A stretch of DNA of 64,000 nucleotides, taken from Abyssibius alkaniclasticus (lineage in GTDB: Bacteria > Pseudomonadota > Alphaproteobacteria > Rhodobacterales > Rhodobacteraceae). A model generated the notes under the pieces. The model was not told the origin of the DNA. It ran no database searches and worked only from the letters and a program-made list of their open reading frames with translations. Where the stretch lies: contig NZ_CP095732.1 in NCBI RefSeq assembly GCF_020447305.1, forward strand, positions 248,001-312,000, written 5' to 3'. The stretch's first letter is position 1; each line of letters starts with the position of its first letter. Position numbers and translations under genes: made by a program. Shown in pieces: positions 35,351 through 45,078 of the stretch.

Positions 35351-35372
35351 TATAACTAGAAATATAGTTATA
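35351..35372. promoter_or_regulatory. Operator before the ArsR/permease pair
   Basis: TATAACTA (35351-35358) and TAGTTATA (35365-35372) form a perfect 8-bp inverted repeat around GAAATA, 7 bp before the ArsR start codon. The AT-rich dyad fits an ArsR/SmtB-type self-regulated operator. Confidence 0.6.
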
Positions 35373-35379
35373 TTGCAGC

Positions 35380-35691
35380 ATGAGCATATCAGCCCAACCC
35401 GATTCGCAGCATATTGCCCAAACCCTGGCCGCGCTTGGCCATACGGCGCGGATTGAAATTTTTCAGCTTCTCGTGCGCTGCGGCGATGCGGGCATGTTGG
35501 TGGGCGAAATCGGCACGCGGTTGAAGCTGACGCCCTCGACCCTTGCCCATCATCTCAAGGCGATGGTCGATGCAAAGCTGATCACCCAACAGCGGCAGGG
35601 CCGTCAGGTGGTCAACCGGGCCAATTTCGCCACGATCAACGGCGCTGTGGCGTTCTTGATGGCGGAATGCTGCAAAGGCCCGCCTGACTAG
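35380..35691 (+). CDS. ArsR/SmtB-type regulator (permease-linked)
   Basis: The 103-residue winged-helix regulator has QTLAALGHTARIEIFQLLVR, the recognition helix LTPSTLAHHLKAMVDAKLIT and a RQGRQVV wing. A C-terminal Cys pair (MAECCKG) and one Cys in LVRCGDAG could bind As(III) or another thiophilic metal, which is inference. It is followed after 41 nt by a permease with a CSC motif, so the pair looks like a metal or metalloid efflux unit. Confidence 0.88.
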   Translation: MSISAQPDSQHIAQTLAALGHTARIEIFQLLVRCGDAGMLVGEIGTRLKLTPSTLAHHLKAMVDAKLITQQRQGRQVVNRANFATINGAVAFLMAECCKGPPD

Positions 35692-35732
35692 TTTTTTTGC
35701 CCATAAACAACTACTAACCTAGGATTATAGAT

Positions 35733-36770
35733 ATGATAGATACCAGCCTTTTCGCCCCCACACCGTTTTGGCGGCAAATCAAGCGCCAACGTATCTGGCT
35801 GATCAGCGCAGCGCTGTTGCTGGGCATGTTCGCCATCTCTCCAGCGCTGGCAATTGCAAATATCCGCTTTGTGGCCACGGCTTTGTTCGGCGTGTCGCCG
35901 TTCTTGCTGCTTTCGGTTGCGCTGGCCGCCTATAGCACGGCCACGGGGGCCGACCAGCTTATCGCCCGTGCGCTGCGCGGAAACCCGGTAAAAATGATCA
36001 TCATTGCCGCGATGATTGGCGGGCTGTCGCCGTTTTGCTCCTGCGGGGTGATCCCGCTGATTGCCGCATTGCTGGTGATGGGCGTGCCGCTTTCGGCGGT
36101 CATGGCCTTTTGGCTGGCCTCACCGGTGATCGACCCGTCAATGTTCGTGCTGACCGTGGGCGTGCTGGGCCAAAGCTTTGCAATCGGCAAATTGCTTGCC
36201 GCCATCGGGCTGGGCGTTGCAGGCGGCAGCCTCATTCACCTTGCCTCGAAGGCCGGATATTTTTCCGATGTGCTGCGCCCCGAATTGGCTGCGCGGGCCA
36301 ATATGAACCGCGTAACCGAACCCAAGCCGATAGTCTGGGCTTTCTGGCGCGATGCCGCGCGCCGCGCACGGTTTGGGTATGAAGCCCGCTCAACCACGCT
36401 GTTCCTTGGGAAATGGTTGCTGCTGGCCTTCACGCTGGAAAGCCTGCTGCTGACCTATATGCCCGCCGAGATGATCGCCGCAACGCTGGGCGGATCAGGG
36501 CTTGGGCCAATAGCCCTGGCAAGCCTGCTGGGCGTGCCCGCCTATATGAACGGCTATGCCGCCCTGCCCCTGGTCGACGGGCTTATGGGCCAGGGGATGA
36601 GCGCCGGCGCTGGCATGGCGTTTCTGGTGGCCGGCGGCGTTACATCCATGCCCGCAGCGCTGGCTGTCTGGGCCTTGGTGCGCCCGCCGGTCTTTGCGCT
36701 CTATATCGGCTTCGCGCTGGTCGGGGCGTTCAGCGCCGGGTTGCTGTTTCAGCTTGCCACCAGCCTGTAG
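35733..36770 (+). CDS. Permease of the ArsP/SO_0444 (DUF318) type
   Basis: The 345-residue polytopic protein has about nine membrane segments and the hallmark SPFCSCGVIPLIAALLVMGV, with Cys102 and Cys104, plus a second-half LLGVPAYMNGYAALPLV. Members are organoarsenical efflux permeases (ArsP) or divalent-metal exporters. With the adjacent ArsR-type regulator this is a small metal(loid) export operon; no arsC or arsB gene is nearby. The family call is firmer than the substrate. Confidence 0.85.
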   Translation: MIDTSLFAPTPFWRQIKRQRIWLISAALLLGMFAISPALAIANIRFVATALFGVSPFLLLSVALAAYSTATGADQLIARALRGNPVKMIIIAAMIGGLSPFCSCGVIPLIAALLVMGVPLSAVMAFWLASPVIDPSMFVLTVGVLGQSFAIGKLLAAIGLGVAGGSLIHLASKAGYFSDVLRPELAARANMNRVTEPKPIVWAFWRDAARRARFGYEARSTTLFLGKWLLLAFTLESLLLTYMPAEMIAATLGGSGLGPIALASLLGVPAYMNGYAALPLVDGLMGQGMSAGAGMAFLVAGGVTSMPAALAVWALVRPPVFALYIGFALVGAFSAGLLFQLATSL

Positions 36771-36773
36771 AAC

Positions 36774-36802
36774 AAAAAGGGGCGCCCCTTTCGGAGCGCC
36801 CC
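36774..36802 (-). terminator. Rho-independent terminator of groEL
   Basis: On the minus strand GGGGCGC pairs with GCGCCCC around a 10-nt loop, followed by TTTTT. It begins 25 nt after the groEL stop. Confidence 0.75.
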
Positions 36803-36826
36803 GGGTTCCTGGCGGAACGGGATGAT

Positions 36827-38494
<1,668 letters not shown>

Positions 38495-38519
38495 CTATAA
38501 ATTCGAGGTTGGGCGCGGC

Positions 38520-38807
38520 TTAGGAAATAATCCCAAGCACGTCGCTTTCTTTCATGATCAGCAGGTCTTCACCGTCGAGTTTGATCTCGGTGCCCGACCA
38601 TTTGCCAAACAGGATGCGATCGCCGGCTTTAACGTCCATCGGGATCAGCTCGCCGCTGTCTTTGCGTGCGCCTGCGCCAACCGAAATGACTTCGGCTTCG
38701 GAGGGTTTTTCTTTGGCGGAATCAGGAATGATCAGCCCGCCCTTGGTTTTCTCTTCGCCTTCAATGCGACGGACCAGGATACGGTCATGCAGAGGAGTGA
38801 ATGCCAT
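38520..38807 (-). CDS. groS: Co-chaperonin GroES
   Basis: The 95-residue co-chaperonin caps GroEL. It has [20 protein letters not shown], the mobile-loop region [12 protein letters not shown] and [12 protein letters not shown] at the end. AAGGAGC precedes the ATG. It is first in the groES-groEL operon. Confidence 0.97.
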   Translation of the reverse strand: MAFTPLHDRILVRRIEGEEKTKGGLIIPDSAKEKPSEAEVISVGAGARKDSGELIPMDVKAGDRILFGKWSGTEIKLDGEDLLIMKESDVLGIIS

Positions 38808-38853
38808 GAAAAGGCTCCTTTGAGACTACGTGTCTACGGTGGCTTTATGTGTC

Positions 38854-38880
38854 TTAGCACTCGCCACCCCTAAGTGCTAA
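38854..38880. promoter_or_regulatory. CIRCE element (HrcA operator)
   Basis: TTAGCACTC (38854-38862), 9 bp, AAGTGCTAA (38872-38880) matches the CIRCE consensus TTAGCACTC-N9-GAGTGCTAA with one change (A for G). It lies between the groES promoter and gene, so HrcA probably represses the operon. hrcA is not in the window. Confidence 0.85.
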
Positions 38881-38887
38881 CGCAGTG

Positions 38888-38916
38888 GATTTAAGCGGGG
38901 TGACGGCTTGTGTCAA
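38888..38916 (-). promoter_or_regulatory. groESL promoter
   Basis: On the minus strand TTGACA (38911-38916), 17 bp, TAAATC (38888-38893). The start point would fall at the edge of the CIRCE element, the usual arrangement for HrcA control. Confidence 0.6.
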
Positions 38917-38940
38917 TATGACAGTGGACAAATATCTGCC

Positions 38941-39969
38941 CTAGCCCGGAAGCGATGCCAAAGCAGCAGCGGTTGCAGGCAATTGTGCAAGGCTTTGATC
39001 AATCGCCTTGCGCCATGCGCTGCCAGCGTTGCGGGCCTGCTGATAGGCCTCGGCGAGTGCATCGGGGCGTTCTTCGGCCAGAAAACGCACAAGAAAATCA
39101 GCCTGCGCGCGGTCTTTGCGGGCCTTTTGCTGGCCTTCGCCTGGGCGCCTTCGTGTGGCGACGATCAGTTTGTGAATGGCATAGCGTTCGGCGCGTGGCA
39201 CCTGGACAAGCACGCCGCTGCGATAGAGCAGCGGCACGGTGATCGGTTCTGCGATCAGATAGTTCAGAAAATGCAGCGATTGCGCCGAAACGCCCAGAGC
39301 AGGCAACTTGCGCAAATCTTCATCATCGGAAAATGACGGTGTCAGAAATTCGACCTGCGTTTGCCGGTGCGACTGCATCCATCGCCAGACATGGCCGGGC
39401 TGCATGGCCGGAAGCGGGTTGAACTTCAGCCCGGCAAAAACCTCTTGCAACTCGGTGCTGACCTGATCGCCAAGCGCCAGCGAAAGCCGCTCGAAACTGG
39501 CAATGTCGATGTCATCGGTCTGGGCGGATTGGTCAAACCCGATCTGCACGCCAAGCTCGCCCTCATAGGCGCGAAAGGCCTGCGTGCCCACAATCGTGCC
39601 GCCAAGCCGGAAAACCCCGGCCTGTGCAAGAGCTGCGATGACTTGGCCGGTCGCGACATCCGGCGCCAGATACCCCTCGGCGCGCAAAACCTGCATCAGA
39701 CGACTGCGCTGGCGGCGGGCCTCATCGCGTTCGGATTTGGCCTGCTTGTGCCGCTCCAGCCGTGCGCGCAACGCGTCACCATCCTCGCCGATATATTTGT
39801 CGACGGTTTTCGTGCCAAGGCGATAGCGGTCATACCAGTATTTTCGTCCGCCAATTCGCTTGAGCGTCGGCATTCCGCGAAGATCGCTGACCGCCTCATC
39901 CAGCAGCAGGCGCCGCAGATCCGTCCAGGCGGATTGGCCGATATGCGAGTGGTATCTGAATGGTTCCAT
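38941..39969 (-). CDS. GSU2403-type nucleotidyltransferase-fold protein
   Basis: The product (342 residues from the ATG at 39969, or 344 from 39975) resembles the GSU2403 group of nucleotidyltransferase-fold proteins. A basic linker (about 60-95) is followed by GGTIVGTQAFRAYEGELGV and the acidic TDDIDIA (near 151-157), candidate metal ligands. The C-terminal half has LHFLNYLIAEP, PRAERYAIHKLIVATRR and ARKDRAQADFLVR. The substrate is unknown; related folds include MNT/AbiE-type toxins, so a toxin or tRNA-modifying role is possible but unproven. No partner gene is adjacent. Two tandem palindromes cover its ribosome-binding site. Confidence 0.75.
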   Translation of the reverse strand: MEPFRYHSHIGQSAWTDLRRLLLDEAVSDLRGMPTLKRIGGRKYWYDRYRLGTKTVDKYIGEDGDALRARLERHKQAKSERDEARRQRSRLMQVLRAEGYLAPDVATGQVIAALAQAGVFRLGGTIVGTQAFRAYEGELGVQIGFDQSAQTDDIDIASFERLSLALGDQVSTELQEVFAGLKFNPLPAMQPGHVWRWMQSHRQTQVEFLTPSFSDDEDLRKLPALGVSAQSLHFLNYLIAEPITVPLLYRSGVLVQVPRAERYAIHKLIVATRRRPGEGQQKARKDRAQADFLVRFLAEERPDALAEAYQQARNAGSAWRKAIDQSLAQLPATAAALASLPG

Positions 39970-39974
39970 AGCCA

Positions 39975-40002
39975 TACCCTACAATAAATACTTTGCAGGG
40001 TA
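39975..40002. promoter_or_regulatory. 28-bp imperfect palindrome 1, TACCC-N18-GGGTA
   Basis: The 10-bp arms TACCCTACAA and TTGCAGGGTA match at 9 of 10 positions around an AT-rich core. The site abuts the nucleotidyltransferase start and covers its AGGG ribosome-binding site. A second copy lies 6 bp away. Confidence 0.55.
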
Positions 40003-40008
40003 AACTCC

Positions 40009-40036
40009 TACCCGACATACTATTTTTTGTGGGGTA
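40009..40036. promoter_or_regulatory. 28-bp imperfect palindrome 2, TACCC-N18-GGGTA
   Basis: Arms TACCCGACAT and TTGTGGGGTA match at 7-8 of 10 positions, with the same 28-bp length as the neighbouring copy. The centres are 34 bp apart. Together they look like a tandem operator. Confidence 0.5.
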
Positions 40037-40081
40037 GAAGCCGCGTTGCGCCTGTGCCACGACACGCGACAAATGCAGCCC

Positions 40082-40115
40082 GTGACAAGCGGTCTGCGCC
40101 GCCCTATAAGGCGGC
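40082..40115 (+). promoter_or_regulatory. ppaC promoter with dyad around the -10 box
   Basis: GTGACA (40082-40087), 17 bp, TATAAG (40105-40110). The -10 box sits inside the perfect dyad GCCGCC-CTATAA-GGCGGC (40098-40115), a possible operator. It lies 28 bp before the ppaC start. Confidence 0.5.
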
Positions 40116-40142
40116 AAAATCAGCCAAGTTACGGAAATTTCA

Positions 40143-41063
40143 ATGACCATCAAAGTCTTTGGCCACAAGGCCCCCGATACCGACAGCACCGGCGCCGCCA
40201 TCATCTGGGCGTGGTATTTGAACGAGGTCAGGGGCCAAGGCGCCGAGGCCGTGTTGCTGGGCGAGCCCAATACCGAAGCCGCCTTCATGCTCAAACATTG
40301 GGACCTGCCCAAGCCTGAGATTATTTCAGGCGTTGCGCCCGGCACGCCGGTGGTGATCGTTGACACGAACAACCCCGCCGAACTGCCCGAAGGAATCAAC
40401 GATGCCGATATTCTGGCGATTATCGACCATCACAAGCTTGTTGGCGGGATTGAAACCAAAGGCCCGATCGACATGACCATCCGCCCGCTGGCCTGCACCG
40501 TAACCGTGATGCACGCGCTGATGGGAGAGGATGCTGCGCAGATGCCCGCCTGGGCCAAGGGTGTCATGCTCACCTGCATCCTGTCTGACACGCTGGAATT
40601 TCGCAGCCCGACCACCACACCCGTTGACCGCGCCCTTGCCGAGGCGCTTGCCGCCGAGCTTGAAATCGACATCGCCGCCTATGCCAGCGAAATGTTCGCC
40701 GCAAAATCGGATGTTTCGCGCTTTTCTGAAGCCGAGCTTTTGCGCATGGACAGCAAGGAATATGCGGTTGGCGGGGTAAATCTGCGGGTTTCGGTGCTGG
40801 AAACCACCTCGCCGCAATCGGTGCTGGACCGCAAGGCCGCGCTGATGGCGGCCATGCCCGGCGTGGCGGCGGACGACGGTGCCGAGCAGGTTTTGCTGTT
40901 CGTTGTCGATATTCTGCGTGAGGAAGCCACGCTTCTGGTGCCCAATGATGTGGTCAAATCCATTGCCGAAGCCAGTTTTGGCGCTACGGTTGCAGGCGAT
41001 AGCGTGGTGCTGCCCGGCATTATGAGCCGCAAGAAGCAGATCATCCCCAACCTTAAAATCTAG
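40143..41063 (+). CDS. ppaC: Manganese-dependent inorganic pyrophosphatase (family II)
   Basis: This 306-residue enzyme hydrolyses pyrophosphate with Mn2+ or Co2+. Family II (DHH superfamily) motifs are GHKAPDTDS (7-15), VDTNNPAEL, the DHH triad Asp95-His96-His97, an acidic SDTLEFRSPT motif, and the C-terminal substrate loop SRKKQ. The two-domain length is standard. It is followed by a HAD-type gene 18 nt downstream. Confidence 0.96.
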   Translation: MTIKVFGHKAPDTDSTGAAIIWAWYLNEVRGQGAEAVLLGEPNTEAAFMLKHWDLPKPEIISGVAPGTPVVIVDTNNPAELPEGINDADILAIIDHHKLVGGIETKGPIDMTIRPLACTVTVMHALMGEDAAQMPAWAKGVMLTCILSDTLEFRSPTTTPVDRALAEALAAELEIDIAAYASEMFAAKSDVSRFSEAELLRMDSKEYAVGGVNLRVSVLETTSPQSVLDRKAALMAAMPGVAADDGAEQVLLFVVDILREEATLLVPNDVVKSIAEASFGATVAGDSVVLPGIMSRKKQIIPNLKI

Positions 41064-41081
41064 CCCGAAAAGGCCCGCCCC

Positions 41082-41966
41082 ATGACCGAGATTATCGCAA
41101 GCCTGGGCGATATTGCCCGCCGCTACGACGTGCTTTTATGCGACCTTTGGGGCTGTCTGCATGACGGTATCCACCCCTTCCCCGATGCTGTGGCCGCGTT
41201 GCAGGCATTTCGCACAGCTGGCGGGCGGGTGGTTCTGCTGACCAATGCGCCGCGCCCCGAAGCCGCGGTGCGCGCGCATCTCAATGCTATGGGCGTGCCA
41301 ACCGATTGCTACGATGTCATCGTAAGCTCGGGCGATGCCGCACAGGAAGCGATGCTGGCCGGATTGGTTGGTGACAAGGTGTTCCATATCGGCGCCAAGG
41401 CCGATGAGAATTTCTTTACGACCTTTTCGGATGACATTGTTCAGCGCATAACCATTGCCCGCGTGCCGCTGGATCAGGCCGAAGGTGTAATTTGCACCGG
41501 GCTGGCCGATGACAGGGTTGAAACGCCGGATATGTATCGCGAGGTGCTGCTGGGCGCCAAGGCGCGCGGGCTGAAGATGATCTGCGCGAACCCCGATATC
41601 ATGGTCGACAAGGGCGAAAACCGGCTTTACTGCGCCGGGGCTCTGGCCGCGCTTTACGAGGAAATGGGTGGCGAGGCGCTGTATTTCGGCAAGCCCCACG
41701 CCCCGGTCTATGAACTCGCCCGCCGCCGCCTTGCCGCGATGGATGGCAAACTGCCGGTGGATGAGCGGATGCTCTGCATAGGTGACGGGATTGCCACCGA
41801 TGTGCAGGGCGGCATGGCCGAGGGGCTGGAAACATTGTTCATTACCGGCGGGCTGGCCGGACCGGACATTCCGCTGGAAAACGGGATGCCCGATGCGGCG
41901 GCCTTGCAGGCCTATCTGGCCAGGCACCAGCAATCGCCCACCGCTGCAATTGGGTTTTTGCGGTAA
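41082..41966 (+). CDS. HAD-type hydrolase, NagD-like (TIGR01459)
   Basis: The 294-residue product belongs to the NagD-like HAD group recognised by LLCDLWGCLHDGI. The nucleophile Asp21 is present, but the usual Asp at +2 is Trp23, which I believe is normal for this subfamily. Motif II is LLTNAPRP, and motif IV is CIGDGIATDVQGGMAEGL. The substrate is unknown. It is probably co-transcribed with ppaC. Confidence 0.85.
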   Translation: MTEIIASLGDIARRYDVLLCDLWGCLHDGIHPFPDAVAALQAFRTAGGRVVLLTNAPRPEAAVRAHLNAMGVPTDCYDVIVSSGDAAQEAMLAGLVGDKVFHIGAKADENFFTTFSDDIVQRITIARVPLDQAEGVICTGLADDRVETPDMYREVLLGAKARGLKMICANPDIMVDKGENRLYCAGALAALYEEMGGEALYFGKPHAPVYELARRRLAAMDGKLPVDERMLCIGDGIATDVQGGMAEGLETLFITGGLAGPDIPLENGMPDAAALQAYLARHQQSPTAAIGFLR

Positions 41967-42082
41967 TTTAATTACCTTCCGGAAGCCGGATGTGTTTTTT
42001 TGTTGCGCGACCCTTGCGCGCGGCACATGCGCATGTTAGCGATTGTGCGCCGCAATACGCGCCAGCCATTTCGGAAAAGCCC

Positions 42083-42538
42083 ATGTCCAGCCTTGCCCCG
42101 CGAAACTTCGAACCCGGCACGATCTGCATCGAGGATCTGGAAATCGGGATGCTGCGCGAATTGTCCAAGGTGATTGGTGATGCGGAAATTGAGATGTTCG
42201 CCGAACTTTCGACCGACCATAACCCCGTGCATCTGGACGACGATTACGCCCAGCAAACCATTTTCGGCGGGCGCATCGCGCATGGGATGCTGACCGCCGG
42301 GCTGATTTCGGCGGTGATTGGCGAGCAATTACCGGGCCACGGCACGGTTTACCTTCGGCAAAACCTGACCTTCATGGCACCTGTGCGCCCCGGTGACCGG
42401 GTTGATGCCAGCGTAAGCGTGCGCGAGATTGACTATGCAAAACGCCGCGTGACCCTTGATTGTGCCTGCCGCGTGGGCGATACCGTGGTGCTGAAAGGCG
42501 ATGCGCTGGTTATGGCGCCCAGCCGCAAATTCGACTAG
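42083..42538 (+). CDS. MaoC-type (R)-specific enoyl-CoA hydratase
   Basis: The 151-residue product has the hot-dog-fold hydratase 2 motif: ELSTDHNPVHLDDDYAQQTI with the Asp-His catalytic pair, then FGGRIAHGMLTAGLISAVIG. PhaJ-type members supply (R)-3-hydroxyacyl-CoA for polyhydroxyalkanoates, which would fit the phasin gene in this window, but the substrate range cannot be read. The start at 42083 has GGAAAA upstream. Confidence 0.9.
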   Translation: MSSLAPRNFEPGTICIEDLEIGMLRELSKVIGDAEIEMFAELSTDHNPVHLDDDYAQQTIFGGRIAHGMLTAGLISAVIGEQLPGHGTVYLRQNLTFMAPVRPGDRVDASVSVREIDYAKRRVTLDCACRVGDTVVLKGDALVMAPSRKFD

Positions 42539-42562
42539 GGCGCAGGCATACCTGCGAGGGCC

Positions 42563-43489
42563 ATGCAGGTTTTTAACTCATTTCACGCAATCCCCAAGGC
42601 TGCGCGCGAATCCTCTGCCGCGATGGGGAATTTCGATGGTGTCCATATCGGCCACCGCGCGGTAATCGAGCGTGCGCGCCATGCCGATATGCCGCTGGCC
42701 GTGGTGAGCTTCGAGCCGCATCCGCGCCAGTATTTCGCCCCCGATGGCCCGCCCTTCCGGCTGATGAGCCCGGCCACCAAGGCGCACCGGCTGGAAAAGC
42801 TTGGGGTCGATCTGCTGTTCGATCTGCCGTTCAACGCCGATCTGGCCAACCTTTCGGCGCGCGACTTCGTGCGCGATGTTCTGGCCGACGGGCTTGGCCT
42901 GGCCCGTGTGGTGGTGGGCGCCGATTTTCGCTTTGGCAAGGGGCGTGAGGGCAGTGCAGACATGCTGCAGGCCCTGGGCGAAGAATTTGGCATCGAGGTT
43001 GAAATTGCGCCGCTCGTGCAGGCCGAGGCCGAAGATGTATCCTCGACCGCGATCCGCACCGCCCTGGCGGCGGGCCGCCCGCGCGATGCCGCCAAAATGC
43101 TCGACCACTGGCACCGGATCAACGGCATTGTCATCAAGGGCGACCAGCGTGGCCGCGCGCTTGGTTATCCCACCGCCAATATGGCGCTTGTCGATCTGCA
43201 CCTGCCGCGCCTTGGCATTTATGCCGTCTGGGTCGATGTGTTGACCGGGCCGCATAAAGGCGCTTATCGCGGGGCGGCCAGCATTGGAACGCGGCCCACT
43301 TTTGGCGAAAATATCCCGAATCTCGAAGTGTTCATCTTCGATTTTGAGGGTGATTTATACGGGGCCGAACTTTCGGTCGCGCTGGTCGACTACCTCCGCC
43401 CCGAGCTGAAGTTTGACGGGATTGATGCGCTGGTTGCGCAAATGCAGAATGACTGCGCCCGCATCGCCGCCATTCTGGACGCTGAATGA
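42563..43489 (+). CDS. ribF: Bifunctional riboflavin kinase/FAD synthetase
   Basis: The 308-residue enzyme makes FMN and FAD. The N-terminal FAD synthetase domain has GNFDGVHIGH (22-31), SFEPHPRQYF and VVVGADFRFGKGREG. The C-terminal riboflavin kinase domain begins near 185 with KGDQRGRALGYPTANM and contains ASIGTRPTFGE. It is coupled to the next gene: its TGA overlaps ATGATG. Confidence 0.96.
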   Translation: MQVFNSFHAIPKAARESSAAMGNFDGVHIGHRAVIERARHADMPLAVVSFEPHPRQYFAPDGPPFRLMSPATKAHRLEKLGVDLLFDLPFNADLANLSARDFVRDVLADGLGLARVVVGADFRFGKGREGSADMLQALGEEFGIEVEIAPLVQAEAEDVSSTAIRTALAAGRPRDAAKMLDHWHRINGIVIKGDQRGRALGYPTANMALVDLHLPRLGIYAVWVDVLTGPHKGAYRGAASIGTRPTFGENIPNLEVFIFDFEGDLYGAELSVALVDYLRPELKFDGIDALVAQMQNDCARIAAILDAE

Positions 43490-43929
43490 TGCGCAAGAGG
43501 TTCTGGGAAAAGCCGCTGGAAAGCCTTGATCGCGAAGAATGGGAAGCCCTGTGCGATGGCTGCGGCAAGTGCTGCCTTCTTAAGCTGGAAGACGAGGAGA
43601 CCGGCGCATTCGCCTATACCCGCGTGGCCTGCCGCCTGTTTGACAGTGCCACCTGCCGCTGTGGCAACTACCCGCTGCGCCGCCAGTTGGTGAAGGGCTG
43701 CGTCATCCTTACCCCCGAAACGCTGGAGCAGAACAAGCACTGGATGCCCGCCACCTGCGCCTATCGGCTGCGCGCCGAAGGCAAGCCGCTTTACGACTGG
43801 CACCCGCTGCTTTCCGGCGATGCAAATTCGGTGCATGAAGCTGGGGTCTCCATGAAGAACCGCACGCTTACCGAGTATGATGTCGACCCCGACGAGCTTG
43901 ATGCGCATATCATTGAAGGAATGCTGTAA
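43486..43929 (+). CDS. YcgN family cysteine-cluster protein
   Basis: The 147-residue product is of the YcgN (UPF0260/UPF0153-like) family with a probable metal-binding cluster: CDGCGKCC (Cys23, 26, 29, 30), then CRLFDSATCRCGNYPLRR and a later CAYR. WMPATCAYRL and PLYDWHPLLSGD are typical of the group. The metal and function are unknown. It overlaps ribF upstream and ends TAATG into the aldolase gene. Confidence 0.9.
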   Translation: MMRKRFWEKPLESLDREEWEALCDGCGKCCLLKLEDEETGAFAYTRVACRLFDSATCRCGNYPLRRQLVKGCVILTPETLEQNKHWMPATCAYRLRAEGKPLYDWHPLLSGDANSVHEAGVSMKNRTLTEYDVDPDELDAHIIEGML

Positions 43930-44987
43930 TGATCTTTTCATCCGACAATGCCGCTCCGGCCGCCCCCGAAGTGATGCAGGCCATGCTGGCCGCCAATGAG
44001 GGCCATGCGGCATCCTATGGTGGCGACGAGATCATGACGCGGGTGAGCGCGCGCATTCGAAAGATATTTGAAGCGCCTGAGGCTGCGGTCTATCTCGTGC
44101 CCACCGGCACCTCGGCCAATGCGCTGGCTCTGGCCACAATCTGCCCGCCCTGGGCGACGATTTACTGCGCCACCCATGCCCATATTGCCGAAGATGAATG
44201 CGCAGCCCCCGAGTTTTACACCGGCGGCGCCAAGCTCAGCCTGATCGCGGGCGATGATGCACGCATGGATGTGGAGGCCCTCGCCAGGGCGCTGAAATAT
44301 GCCGCCCCGGCGGGTGTGCATAATGTGCAGCGCGGCGCGGTTTCCATGTCGACCGTTACCGAAATGGGCGCGGTTTACAGCCTTGAGCATATGCGCGCGA
44401 TAGCCGATCTGGCGCATATGCATGACCTGCCCGTGCATCTGGACGGCGCGCGCTTTGCCAATGCGCTGGTGGCGCTTGGCTGCACCCCCGCCGAGATGAG
44501 CTGGAAGGCGGGGGTTGATGTGCTGTCATTCGGTGGCACGAAGAACGGGCTGATGGGTGTGGAAGCCGTGGTGTTCTTTGACCCGAAACAGGCCTGGGAG
44601 TTTGAATTGCGGCGCAAGCGCGGCGGGCATCTGTTTTCCAAACACCGCTATCTGTCGGCCCAGATGGAGGCTTATCTGGCCGATGATCTGTGGCTGAAAC
44701 TGGCCGCCCGCGCCAATGAAGCGACGCAGCGCCTGGCGACGGGTCTGGCCGCCTGCGAAGGCTTTTCACTGCTGCACCCGGCCGAGGCGAACATGATTTT
44801 CGCCTCCTGGCCGCGCCGCGCGCATGATGCTCTGGCCGCAGCAGGCGCCAAATATTACCAATGGCCGCATGATGCCGAAGCGACTGGCCCCGCCGATGAA
44901 CTCATCTCTGCGCGGCTGGTCACAAGCTGGCATACAACCGATGCCGAAATCGCCCGCTTTACCAGCGTGTTTGCATCAGCCAGGTAG
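43929..44987 (+). CDS. ltaE: Low-specificity L-threonine aldolase
   Basis: This 352-residue PLP enzyme (beta-eliminating lyase family) cleaves threonine or allo-threonine to glycine and acetaldehyde. FSSDNAAPAAPEVM and YGGDEIMTRV are at the N-terminus, VPTGTSANALAL in the cofactor site, LDGARFANALVAL contains the PLP-ring Asp, and the Schiff-base lysine is Lys205 in SFGGTKNG. The start overlaps the YcgN stop by 1 nt. Confidence 0.92.
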   Translation: MIFSSDNAAPAAPEVMQAMLAANEGHAASYGGDEIMTRVSARIRKIFEAPEAAVYLVPTGTSANALALATICPPWATIYCATHAHIAEDECAAPEFYTGGAKLSLIAGDDARMDVEALARALKYAAPAGVHNVQRGAVSMSTVTEMGAVYSLEHMRAIADLAHMHDLPVHLDGARFANALVALGCTPAEMSWKAGVDVLSFGGTKNGLMGVEAVVFFDPKQAWEFELRRKRGGHLFSKHRYLSAQMEAYLADDLWLKLAARANEATQRLATGLAACEGFSLLHPAEANMIFASWPRRAHDALAAAGAKYYQWPHDAEATGPADELISARLVTSWHTTDAEIARFTSVFASAR

Positions 44988-44993
44988 CGCCAC

Positions 44994-45060
44994 GCGTCCC
45001 GGGCCTGACCCGGGACCTCGCAGCCGCAAACATGAGGTCCCGGGTCAGGCCCGGGACGGT
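44994..45060. repeat. CCCGGG palindromic repeat, copy D
   Basis: GCGTCCCGGGCCTGACCCGG then, after a spacer, GGTCCCGGGTCAGGCCCGGG. It lies between the convergent threonine aldolase and HCCA-isomerase-like genes and may act as a bidirectional terminator or REP element. Confidence 0.7.
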
Positions 45061-45078
45061 GTCGTTCTTGTGGTGCCT

